NCBI GenBank assembly: GCA_029780415.1
Contig: JAKOYN010000134.1
Coordinates: forward strand, 1-15,796
Direction of reading: 5' to 3'
DNA length: 15,796 bases
Source of the DNA: RXIX01 sp003989075
GTDB taxonomy: Bacteria > Pseudomonadota > Gammaproteobacteria > Competibacterales > Competibacteraceae
Below are positions 1 through 6,872 of the stretch, in pieces. The position numbers and the translations under genes were made by a program. The notes beneath the pieces are model-generated. The model did no database searches, was not told where the DNA came from, and saw only the letters and a program-made list of their open reading frames with translations. The stretch's first letter is position 1. Each line of letters opens with the position of its first letter.

Positions 1-304
1 AATAACGCCTAACCTGCGCTAGTGCATTCGGATAATAAACATCGTCTGAATTCAGATATGCAACGATCTCACCGGTTGATTCACGCAACCCTTCATTGAT
101 CGCATGAGCTTGACCATAATCGGACTTGGAAAGCCAATCAATTTGGCTCTCATATTGACGCAGAATATCCACCGAACTATCAGTACTACCACCATCCCGA
201 ACTATCACCTCAACATCTGGAATATTTTGCGATAAAACACTATCCAGCGTCGCTGGCAAAAACTCAGCCTGTTGATAGGAAGGGATCACTATGCTAATCC
301 GCAT
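1..304 (-). CDS. Glycosyltransferase family 2, 5' part only (runs off the window)
   Basis: This is the first 101 codons of a GT-A fold glycosyltransferase; the rest lies left of the window. The translation opens MRISIVIPSYQQ, the typical first strand and nucleotide-binding loop. VRDGGSTD at residues 35-42 is the conserved acidic region, and LNSDD at 84-88 is the DxD-like metal and sugar-nucleotide binding motif. It would transfer a sugar from a nucleotide donor at the cytoplasmic face of the membrane. The start at 304 is supported by a very strong ribosome binding site (GGAGGAGG, at 312-319 on the plus strand), 7 bases upstream. Its ATG overlaps the TGA of the preceding GT4 pseudogene by one base (TGATG), so the two were probably co-transcribed and translationally coupled. 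The donor sugar cannot be predicted. GC is lower than in the genes right of 1600. Confidence 0.9.
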   Translation of the reverse strand, partial: MRISIVIPSYQQAEFLPATLDSVLSQNIPDVEVIVRDGGSTDSSVDILRQYESQIDWLSKSDYGQAHAINEGLRESTGEIVAYLNSDDVYYPNALAQVRRY

Positions 305-1600
305 CACGATGCCTCCTCCAAAGCTGATTGCACAGGCCAAAGCATTGTTTCAATACCTGCTGCATCCATGAATGACACACGAGTAAACTGTACCCCATGA
401 CGGCGATGATCTACACCACCATTCAAATGCTCCGCCCCTATGACTTGCAAGCGCAAAAACTGATGCGCTCCAACAAAGTGAATCCGCACTCCACGCTGTC
501 GATAATCGGCACAGCAAAAACTGCCAAAGGGTAAATTTCCTATATAAACAAGCAAACGCGCTTGTGGTGCATGTGCAATAAACCTGATCTCTACTACACC
601 ACCCCCTTGATGTTGCGGCAAACTCAAAACCGCATCTTCGGAAATCCATCCATCGATATAAACGCCGCTCATACTGAGACGCGGCCAGATATCCGCACAA
701 CGCCAAAAACAGTCCGCTAATTTGCCCGCTTCCCGCTCCAGACTAAATGCCTGCAAACGTTCTGCTCCTGCCAGGATCAGCTTTTGGCGCAAATCCATCT
801 CATGTGCGATGCGCCACAATCCTTCAGCCAATTCCAATGGCTTGCGCGCATCAACGTACAAGCAAGCCTCGCCGCCAACCTCGGGTATTGAACACCCATG
901 ATGTGCCAGAATAGGAGTCTTATGTTGCATTGCTTCCAGCAGAGGAATTCCAAAACCCTCATGCAGGGATGGAAAAACCAAGGCGCCCGCCGCATTCCAT
1001 AATTGCGAGAGATTGTCTTCACTTACAAAACCCAAAAAATGGACCTTATCGATAATTCCGAGACTGGTCGCCACCTCTTTTAGACGCAGAAAACGCCCAT
1101 CTTCATGACCAGTTAAAACCAATGGCCACGCAGCATCGCCAAGCCGTTGCCGATAAATACGATAAGCCAGCAGCAAAACTTCATGATTTTTATGAACCCA
1201 GGCATTGGCAGGATAGTAAAAAACTGTTTTGTTTTAATAAAAACAAGTTCAGGGATTTTTTATCTGACTCTGAGATCAGATTCAATCGATCATGAATGGG
1301 AATATAAGTACAAAAGGATCGTGTATTTTCTATACCATAAAACTCCATCATCCGATCAATTGTAAATTGACTAATGCATTGAAAATAATCGCTCTTTTTA
1401 ATAGTCTCACAAAAGAAATTTTCACGAAAAGCAACACCTTCAGCCGGTAAGGTATAAGGATAATCTCGATGCAATACATCAACAATCAAGGTTACCGTAG
1501 GAATTCCCGGACAAGCATAATCAATCATTCCAAAAGGGCAATACACTACGCTGATATTCAGTTGAATTGCCAAATCAGGCGGTGGCGATAACCAATACAT
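304..1600 (-). pseudogene. Glycosyltransferase family 4, frameshifted and N-terminally truncated
   Basis: Two reading frames together make one GT4 glycosyltransferase. The N-terminal piece (1600 to about 1220) contains VVYCPFGMIDYACPGIPT and a CISQFT segment, typical of the end of the first Rossmann domain. The C-terminal piece (about 1220 to 304) contains YPANAWVHKNHE, LTGHEDG, FLGF and the EX7E motif in SLHEGFGIPLLEAM. The break is at a run of six A on the plus strand (1218-1223; T6 in the coding strand). Removing one T joins the frames as NSFYYPANAWVHKNHE, matching the usual start of the second GT4 domain. The 5' piece begins well inside the N-terminal domain: roughly the first 80-100 residues expected of this family are absent and an in-frame TAG lies just upstream. 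After the GT4 fold there is a C-terminal extension of about 120 residues, beginning near SGVYIDGW, which looks beta-rich and may bind glycans. It is probably inactive; the frameshift alone could be a sequencing error, but the missing N-terminus could not. Confidence 0.8.
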
Positions 1601-1605
1601 GCTGC
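1565..1605. other. Probable recombination or deletion junction between two truncated genes
   Basis: Left of this stretch lies a minus-strand GT4 gene that has lost its N-terminal coding region. Right of it lies a plus-strand open frame that appears to be only the 3' tail of a gene, followed by an intact operon. Base composition also changes here, from A/T-rich coding sequence (about 1180-1560) to strongly GC-rich sequence with GC-biased third codon positions. Two outward-facing genes lacking their starts at the same point are best explained by one illegitimate recombination, deletion or inversion end point. No insertion sequence or inverted repeat was seen at the join. An assembly misjoin is the alternative. 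Confidence 0.5.
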
Positions 1606-1667
1606 AAACCAGCCTGCTCTGCCTCGCCCGGGTCGGCTATCACCACGTGCCGACTGCCGACGATTGA
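1599..1667 (+). pseudogene. Possible 3' remnant of the gene formerly upstream of the DUF2304 gene
   Basis: A short open frame, MLQTSLLCLARVGYHHVPT and a few more residues, ends in TGA at 1665-1667. That stop overlaps a potential TTG start (1664) of the DUF2304 gene, as expected for the last codons of a preceding operon gene. Third codon positions are mostly G or C, as in the intact genes to the right. The frame opens only at 1566-1568, so at most about 33 codons remain. DUF2304 genes often follow a GT2 gene, so this could be a glycosyltransferase tail, but 22-33 residues are too few to identify a family. It could equally be chance coding potential. Confidence 0.3.
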
Positions 1668-1675
1668 TAATCCCG

Positions 1676-2062
1676 ATGATCACCTATCAGCTCACTTCTA
1701 TGGCGATCGGCCTGGGCCTCGCCTTGGTCATTCTGATTCTGGTGCGCCGCGATCACCTGCATGGTCCCTATGCACTCTGGTGGATTGGCGCCGCAGCCAC
1801 AGCCGCCGTGCTCGGCTTCTTTCCGCGCCTGTTCGATATACTCGCCGCCAAGCTGGGTATTAGCTATCCGCCGATCCTGGCGGTCGTGCTGGGCTTTTGC
1901 ATGCTGCTGGTAAAAATCCTGACCATGGATCTGGAGCGTTCACGGCAGGAACGACTGATTCGCCGCCTGACCCAGCGTCTGGCGATGCTGGAGGCGCAGG
2001 CGCCGCTGGTCAACCCGGTGCATGCGTCGGCACCACCACCTGCCGATTCCCCTGAATCCTGA
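1676..2062 (+). CDS. DUF2304 family small membrane protein
   Basis: This is a protein of about 128 residues with the usual DUF2304 plan. Hydrophobic segments lie at about residues 7-23, 33-48 and 64-82, with a charged YALWW-type motif after the first one (RRDHLHGPYALWW). They are followed by a basic, heptad-like tail (LERSRQERLIRRLTQRLAML) predicted to be a cytoplasmic coiled coil. Proteins of this family are small inner-membrane proteins encoded beside GT2 genes in polysaccharide loci; their exact role is not established. ATG at 1676 is preferred. A TTG at 1664 would add four residues and overlap the upstream TGA; neither start has a good ribosome binding site. Only 8 bases separate it from the GT4 gene that follows, so the two are probably co-transcribed. 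Its usual GT2 partner is missing, probably lost at the junction near 1600. Confidence 0.75.
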   Translation: MITYQLTSMAIGLGLALVILILVRRDHLHGPYALWWIGAAATAAVLGFFPRLFDILAAKLGISYPPILAVVLGFCMLLVKILTMDLERSRQERLIRRLTQRLAMLEAQAPLVNPVHASAPPPADSPES

Positions 2063-2070
2063 ATAAAGCC

Positions 2071-3231
2071 ATGCGCGTCCTGCATGTTGGCAAGTACTAC
2101 CCGCCCTTCGCCGGCGGCATGGAACATTTCCTCGCCGATCTGCTGCCCGCACTCCACCAACAGGGCGTGCACGCGGCGGCACTGGTGCATGACGAACAAC
2201 CACACCGCGGTGGCCAATGGCCAGCGGCGGATACGGACCTGCCAATCTACCGCGCACCCTGTCATGGCCGCCTGCTGTATGCGCCGCTCAGCCCGGCGTT
2301 TCCCTTCTGGCTGCATCGGGCGATCCAGGCGTTTCAACCCGACCTGCTGCATCTGCATCTGCCCAACACCTCGGCGTTCTGGGCGATGGCGGTGCCCGCT
2401 GCGCGCCGCCTGCCCTGGGTGATTCATTGGCATGCCGATGTCGTCGCTTCGACCATCGAGCGGCGGTTGGCGCTGGCCTACCGCTTATATCGGCCCTTTG
2501 AACAGCGTCTGCTGGCCGCCAGCCGCGCGGTGATTGCCACCTCGCCGCCCTATCTGGCCGCCAGCGCCGCACTTGCCGACTGGCGCGACCGCTGCCAGAT
2601 CATTCCACTCGGTCTTGATCCAGCCCGGATTGCTGAACCCACGCCAGCCGCGCGGCACCGGGCCCATGCGCTGTGGGGTGATAGCAGATTCCGCATTCTG
2701 GCGATTGGCCGCCTTACCTACTATAAGGGTCATGAGATCCTGATCCAGGCCGCGACCGAACTGTCGGATAGCCGCGTCCTGATCGTCGGCAGCGGTGAAC
2801 AGCGGCCACGGCTGGATGCGTTGATCCAGTCGCTGCAGTTCGGCGCGCGGGTACAGTTGCCCGGCTTTCAGACGGACGCCGATCTGACCGCCCTGCTGGC
2901 CAGTTGCGATGTACTGTGTCTGCCGTCGCTGGAGCGCACTGAGGCCTTTGGACTGGTGCTGCTGGAGGCGATGCGCTTTGCCCGGCCGGTAGTGGTCAGC
3001 GATATTCCCGGGTCCGGCACCGGCTGGGTGGTGCGCACAGGAGGGCATGGCCTGACTGTGGCGCCGGGCGATGCAGCGGCACTGGCAAGGGCATTGCGCG
3101 AATTGCACGCCGATCCAGCACGGCGGGCGCTGCTGGGCGAGGCGGGGCAAACCGCCCTGCGCGAGCGCTTCGGCATCGGCCCTGTGGCTACCGCCATCAA
3201 GACAGTGTATCGGCAGCTTCTGAGCCACTAG
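2071..3231 (+). CDS. Glycosyltransferase family 4 (GT-B fold)
   Basis: This is a complete 386-residue GT4 enzyme of normal length. The N-terminal domain opens MRVLHVGKYYPP with the acceptor loop GGMEH at 15-19 and HWHAD at 119-123. The C-terminal domain starts near IGRLTYYKG (212-220), where Arg and Lys usually contact the donor diphosphate. It carries the EX7E motif at E291 and E299 (EAFGLVLLEAM), which binds the donor sugar. It would work at the cytoplasmic face of the membrane, transferring a sugar with retention of configuration; mannose- or rhamnose-type transfer is common among relatives but cannot be assigned here. It follows the DUF2304 gene by 8 bases. Its 3' end overlaps the convergent membrane-protein gene by 35 bases, so there is no spacer for a terminator. 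No strong ribosome binding site precedes the ATG, so coupling to the upstream gene is likely. Confidence 0.93.
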   Translation: MRVLHVGKYYPPFAGGMEHFLADLLPALHQQGVHAAALVHDEQPHRGGQWPAADTDLPIYRAPCHGRLLYAPLSPAFPFWLHRAIQAFQPDLLHLHLPNTSAFWAMAVPAARRLPWVIHWHADVVASTIERRLALAYRLYRPFEQRLLAASRAVIATSPPYLAASAALADWRDRCQIIPLGLDPARIAEPTPAARHRAHALWGDSRFRILAIGRLTYYKGHEILIQAATELSDSRVLIVGSGEQRPRLDALIQSLQFGARVQLPGFQTDADLTALLASCDVLCLPSLERTEAFGLVLLEAMRFARPVVVSDIPGSGTGWVVRTGGHGLTVAPGDAAALARALRELHADPARRALLGEAGQTALRERFGIGPVATAIKTVYRQLLSH

Positions 3232-4645
3232 CCGGGCGCGGCGGTACGAATACGGTCAGCGCCCAGAACAGCAAGGCCGGTACGAAATCCAGAAACACCC
3301 GGTTGATGCTGGTGTATTGCTCGGCCCAGAGCTGGGCATCGGTCATGAAAAACAGCACAAACAGCGCCAGCAGACTCGCGCCGACAAAGGCCAGACCGGC
3401 CCAGCGCCAGCGTTCCGCCCGCTGACGCGGCAAGGTGACCACACTCACGCCCAGCGCGACCAGCATGAGGTACCAGAACAGATGCCAGTTGGCCAGCAGC
3501 AGGAAATTTTTCACCACTGGATCCCAGCCACCGCGATAGCCGAGCGTGAAGCGACCCAGATAGGGGATCTGGATTAGATCAGGTCTGAGCACCCACTCAC
3601 CCAGGCCAGGAATTGTCAACACCACGCCACCGGCCAGCCACCAGAATGCACCCAGCGCAGTCAGCATGCCCAGCGTGGCCAGAAACCATGGCCAGCGCAG
3701 CCGGGCCGCCAGCACCACGGGAATGAACAGCAGCAGCCAGACCGCGCCTTCCAGCTTGATCCCTGGACCGGCCAACGCCAGCAGCAGCGCCAGGCCACCT
3801 TGCCAGCGACAACCCTCACGCGCCCACTGCAAGCCGGCAATCATGGCCAGGCTGAAGCAGGCCATCATCCATAAATCGGCATAGCCCGCCAGGGCCACAT
3901 GGGCATTCAGCAGCGGCAGTGACAGCAACAGCCAGGTATAGAAAAGCGCGGTCAGTGGCAGCACGCCCCACAGTCGCGCCTGCCCATAAAAGCCCAGTCC
4001 CAGTGCCAGCGCCACACCCAGCCAGGGCAAATTGGCAGCGGCTTCATTCCAGGCGCCAAAGGCCAAAGTCGGCCATAACGCCAACAGCGGCACCGTGTAC
4101 GGATAGGTCCAGGCGTCGATGGTGTACGCCGCTCCAGCCGGGTCCGCCAGCCAGCGCGCCGCATCCACAAAGGGCACCAGTGCGTGCAATTCCGCCCACA
4201 CGCGCGGCCGCACCATCCAGGTGGTCCACGCATCCCAGGGATACAGCGGACGCAAGCTGATCTCCTGCGCCAGCAGTGCAAACCGCCAGCCCAGCCAGGC
4301 CAGCAGCAGCGCGAACAGCAGCCACTGCCCCGCCGACTGTCGCCGCCACACCGCCATGATCGACGCCCAGGGCGCCGTTCCAGACCCCTGCCGCCCCAGT
4401 TGCCAAGCGCCCGCCAAGGCCAGCGCCGCCATGACCAGCAACGGCGCGGTGAAATCCAGCCGCAAGCCCAGCGCCGCCTGCAGACGCAGCAGCAGAGTCA
4501 CAACCAACAGGCCGAGCACATAGCCATACCCCAGCGCTACCGGCCAGATGCCTGCGGGCGCCGCACCGCGCCAGGCCGCTCGTATCCACAGCGCACCCGC
4601 CAGCCACGGCACCACCAGCGCCAATCCAACGCGTATGCTTTCCAT
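3197..4645 (-). CDS. Polytopic membrane protein, GT-C glycosyltransferase-like
   Basis: This is a 482-residue, strongly hydrophobic protein with about 10-12 predicted membrane segments. Several features recall GT-C enzymes, which use lipid-phosphate sugar donors on the periplasmic side: an acidic motif in the first large loop (YPWDAWTTW, 135-143; Asp137 is the candidate catalytic residue), a downstream YPYTVPLL segment (181-188), GYAD at 254-257, KLEG at 297-300 and a late TSINR followed by a Pro-containing helix (445-456). The assignment rests on this pattern, not on a recognised subfamily. It is the last gene of the five-gene minus-strand operon. Its ribosome binding site GGGGAGG (plus-strand 4656-4662) lies just upstream of the preceding gene's TAA (4652-4654), and the gap is 6 bases. 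Alternatives are an O-antigen ligase or polymerase, but those motifs were not seen. Confidence 0.72.
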   Translation of the reverse strand: MESIRVGLALVVPWLAGALWIRAAWRGAAPAGIWPVALGYGYVLGLLVVTLLLRLQAALGLRLDFTAPLLVMAALALAGAWQLGRQGSGTAPWASIMAVWRRQSAGQWLLFALLLAWLGWRFALLAQEISLRPLYPWDAWTTWMVRPRVWAELHALVPFVDAARWLADPAGAAYTIDAWTYPYTVPLLALWPTLAFGAWNEAAANLPWLGVALALGLGFYGQARLWGVLPLTALFYTWLLLSLPLLNAHVALAGYADLWMMACFSLAMIAGLQWAREGCRWQGGLALLLALAGPGIKLEGAVWLLLFIPVVLAARLRWPWFLATLGMLTALGAFWWLAGGVVLTIPGLGEWVLRPDLIQIPYLGRFTLGYRGGWDPVVKNFLLLANWHLFWYLMLVALGVSVVTLPRQRAERWRWAGLAFVGASLLALFVLFFMTDAQLWAEQYTSINRVFLDFVPALLFWALTVFVPPRPASGSEAADTLS

Positions 4646-4651
4646 CGCCGA

Positions 4652-5851
4652 TTAACCTCCCCGCACGCGAAACAGCGCACCGGCCGGCGCCACATACTGC
4701 AACTCCACCGGTAGGCGTCCATTTTCCCACTCCAGCACCTGCGCATTCCGGTCATAGCGGATACCCGGCACGGGCGACAGGATCAATACATAGTTATTCT
4801 CGACCGCAATGCGCGCATCCGGTGGGCGAGACAAGCCTGCGTAGCCATTATGCGGCAGCAGGTGATAACGGGCGCGACCAGCCTCATAGGTGGTATTTTC
4901 GGCAGGATCGGCACTGACAATGAAAAGCCGCACCGGCGTTTCCGGCAAATGCCGGCGCACGTCAAGCAGGAAGCGGTACAAATCCCCATCCGATGCAGCC
5001 AGGCGCTGTTCATCACCGCTCTTGCCTGCGAAGCGCGCCTCGGTCTGCTGCACACGCTGGCTCAAATCCCACTGCCAGCGCAGATCCAGCACCAGCCAGC
5101 CAAGCAGGAATAACGCAGCATAGGGTTTCCAGCCCCTGGATGCGGGCGCGGGCCACGCCAGTAAGACATACAGCACCACGCTCAAGCCAACCCAGAGCGC
5201 CACCACCAGCACCGGGTAAAACAGTGCATCCAGCGGCGCGCCGGCGATGTAATTAATCGAACGCTGGCTCCAGTCTTCCAGCTCGCTCCACTCTCCGACT
5301 GCCCAGCGCCATAACCCGACTGAACCGCGCGTCACCGGCCGCAACTCCAGACGCTGCACCAGCAGCGGCTCAGCCAGCGGCCCACGTACGATCAAACCGA
5401 CCATCGCGATCCGGCCACGCCAATGCGGATCGGTGCCCAGATCCACGCTTCCAGCAGCCTGCGCCGGCAACAGCCGCTCGCGAATGGTGCGCGGCTCGGC
5501 CAGCGTCACCCAGGCCAACCGCATTTCACTGCCCGGGGCCAAACCTTCCACCTGCCACGACAGATGCGGATAGAGCGCTGCCCTGACCATGCGCTGCACA
5601 GGGCCTTGCACGACACTCAAGCCCTGTGCATCGGGCTGGCGAATCTGCAGACCGGCCGCCGTGTGTTCGCCTCGACCGGCCGCCAACTGCAATTCTGCGC
5701 CGGTCAATACCACCGGCGGCGCCACCACGGTCAAGCCGTCACCGATATAAAACAACAGCAGCAACAACCCAGTCAGCAGCGCACCACCCAACGCCGCCAG
5801 CACCAACCGCCCCAGCGATTGCCACGCGGCCTTTAATAATCCAGTTTCCAT
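4652..5851 (-). CDS. Membrane protein of unknown function, next to a GT-C-like gene
   Basis: This 399-residue protein has no family that I recognise. It has a membrane segment at about 16-36, a soluble, probably beta-rich domain at about 45-200, two further membrane segments at about 209-232 and 243-258, and a soluble C-terminal domain of about 140 residues with a conserved-looking core (LFIVSADPAENTTYEAGRA). The odd number of membrane segments would put the two soluble domains on opposite sides of the membrane, unless segments 2 and 3 form a hairpin with a half-spanning helix. The frame stays open for 86 codons upstream into the epimerase gene, but that part is Arg/Trp/Cys-rich shadow sequence. 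The ATG at 5851 has a strong GGAGGG at 5861-5866 on the plus strand, 9 bases upstream. The gene lies between the epimerase gene (4-base gap) and the GT-C-like gene (6-base gap), suggesting it works with the latter. Confidence 0.75.
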   Translation of the reverse strand: METGLLKAAWQSLGRLVLAALGGALLTGLLLLLFYIGDGLTVVAPPVVLTGAELQLAAGRGEHTAAGLQIRQPDAQGLSVVQGPVQRMVRAALYPHLSWQVEGLAPGSEMRLAWVTLAEPRTIRERLLPAQAAGSVDLGTDPHWRGRIAMVGLIVRGPLAEPLLVQRLELRPVTRGSVGLWRWAVGEWSELEDWSQRSINYIAGAPLDALFYPVLVVALWVGLSVVLYVLLAWPAPASRGWKPYAALFLLGWLVLDLRWQWDLSQRVQQTEARFAGKSGDEQRLAASDGDLYRFLLDVRRHLPETPVRLFIVSADPAENTTYEAGRARYHLLPHNGYAGLSRPPDARIAVENNYVLILSPVPGIRYDRNAQVLEWENGRLPVELQYVAPAGALFRVRGG

Positions 5852-5855
5852 CCGT

Positions 5856-6872
5856 TCAATCCCTCCATTCCTCCACATCCAGCAGCGCTGCTTCCATATA
5901 CCGCGCCAACGTCCACGCAGGTCGATAGCCCAGTTCCCGCTCGATGCGCGTGGAATCGTAACAGGCCCAGCCAAGCAGCTTGTCCAGCATCGCCGCAAAC
6001 CGCCGCTCCCGGCGCCCCGCCAGCCACAACGTGCTATCCGCCAGGCCAGCAGCGGCGTGCAACACCCAGGCCGGCACCGCCCAGCGCGGCACGGATCGAC
6101 CCAGCGCACGGCGGATCAGCGCATACAGTTCCCGCCCGGAACAGGGCTGGCCATCGGTCACAAAATAGCATCGACCTGCAGCAGCGGGATGCGCAGCGGC
6201 CAGCAGCACTGCCTGCACCACATCATCGACATGCACCAGCGAGCGGCGATTACCGGTCTCGGGCAGCGGCGGCAGCCAGCGACGGCGCACCGCCACAATC
6301 AACCGCGGCAGATTAGCCTTCATGCCCGGCCCATAGACCAGCGCCGGGCGCAGATTGACCGCGTGCAGACCGGTCGCGCTGGCCACGGCGAGCAATCGCT
6401 CCTCGGCGGCGCGCTTGGCACGCCCATAAGGGGTATCCGGTGGCACGTCCCACTGTTCATCGACGCAGCGCGCGCCCGGCTCACCGACCGCCTTGACGCT
6501 ACTGAGAAAAATGAACCGTTTAACTCCGGCTCCTACAGCCGCATCAAGCAGATGAAAAGTGCCCTCGGCATTGACGGCCCAATGCCGGGCGGCGAATTCT
6601 GGCGTACCTGCAGCATCGGCATGCGCGAATCCGGCCAGGTGCAGCACGGTATCCATCCCGGTGCAGGCCCGCCGCAGGCTGGCGGCATCGCTCACATCAC
6701 CCGTGACAGTCTCCACACCCGCCCAGGTCGCTGGTATCGCGCGAACTGGCCGCATCAGCAAGCGCGGGCGTGCGCCCCGTTGCTGTAGCTGACTCACCAG
6801 ACGGCGGCCAATAAAACCGGTCGCGCCGGTCACCAGCACCGACCGATCGCGGTAGAAATCCACCACTACCAC
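5856..6872 (-). CDS. NAD(P)-dependent epimerase/dehydratase (extended SDR family)
   Basis: This 338-residue protein belongs to the extended short-chain dehydrogenase/reductase family that includes UDP-glucose 4-epimerase and WbpV-type 4-keto reductases. The nucleotide-binding loop is TGATGFIG at 15-22, with HLAG at 78-81. The catalytic set is visible as SSVKA (124-128; Ser) and the Tyr-x3-Lys pair in YGRAK (149-153). LRPALVYGPG (174-183) and RSLVHVDD (210-217) follow as in sugar-nucleotide epimerases. It should act on a nucleotide-linked sugar in the cytoplasm, by 4-epimerisation or reduction of a 4-keto intermediate; the substrate is not determined by the sequence. The reading frame begins with GTG GTA GTG GTG, so the start could be 6872, 6866 or 6863; none has a strong ribosome binding site. 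It overlaps or abuts the TAG of the upstream methyltransferase-GT2 gene (6866-6868), indicating coupled translation. Confidence 0.9.
   Translation of the reverse strand: MVVVDFYRDRSVLVTGATGFIGRRLVSQLQQRGARPRLLMRPVRAIPATWAGVETVTGDVSDAASLRRACTGMDTVLHLAGFAHADAAGTPEFAARHWAVNAEGTFHLLDAAVGAGVKRFIFLSSVKAVGEPGARCVDEQWDVPPDTPYGRAKRAAEERLLAVASATGLHAVNLRPALVYGPGMKANLPRLIVAVRRRWLPPLPETGNRRSLVHVDDVVQAVLLAAAHPAAAGRCYFVTDGQPCSGRELYALIRRALGRSVPRWAVPAWVLHAAAGLADSTLWLAGRRERRFAAMLDKLLGWACYDSTRIERELGYRPAWTLARYMEAALLDVEEWRD
5861..5866 (-). promoter_or_regulatory. Ribosome binding site that fixes the start at 5851
   Basis: On the minus strand this reads GGAGGG, 9 bases from the ATG at 5851, and lies inside the last codons of the epimerase gene. 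It supports the short form of the downstream membrane protein over the much longer open frame that reaches 6109. Confidence 0.7.

Noticed and set aside
1210..1230. T TTT TTA in the GT4 coding strand looks like a classic -1 slippery heptamer in the right codon phase
   Set aside because: A -1 shift there would continue as ACT ATC CTG, which is not the GT4 frame. The GT4 frame (TAC TAT CCT) needs +1 or -2, so programmed -1 frameshifting does not explain the break.
1590..1697. Minus-strand open frame containing VVIADPGEAEQAGLQHVLV upstream of the GT4 fragment
   Set aside because: It has no usable start, is only about 35 codons, runs opposite the possible gene tail and the DUF2304 start, and does not resemble the missing GT4 N-terminus closely enough to call.
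5852..6109. N-terminal extension of the membrane protein up to 6109
   Set aside because: The extra 86 residues are Trp/Arg/Cys-rich and overlap the epimerase gene in another frame; a strong ribosome binding site marks the internal start at 5851.
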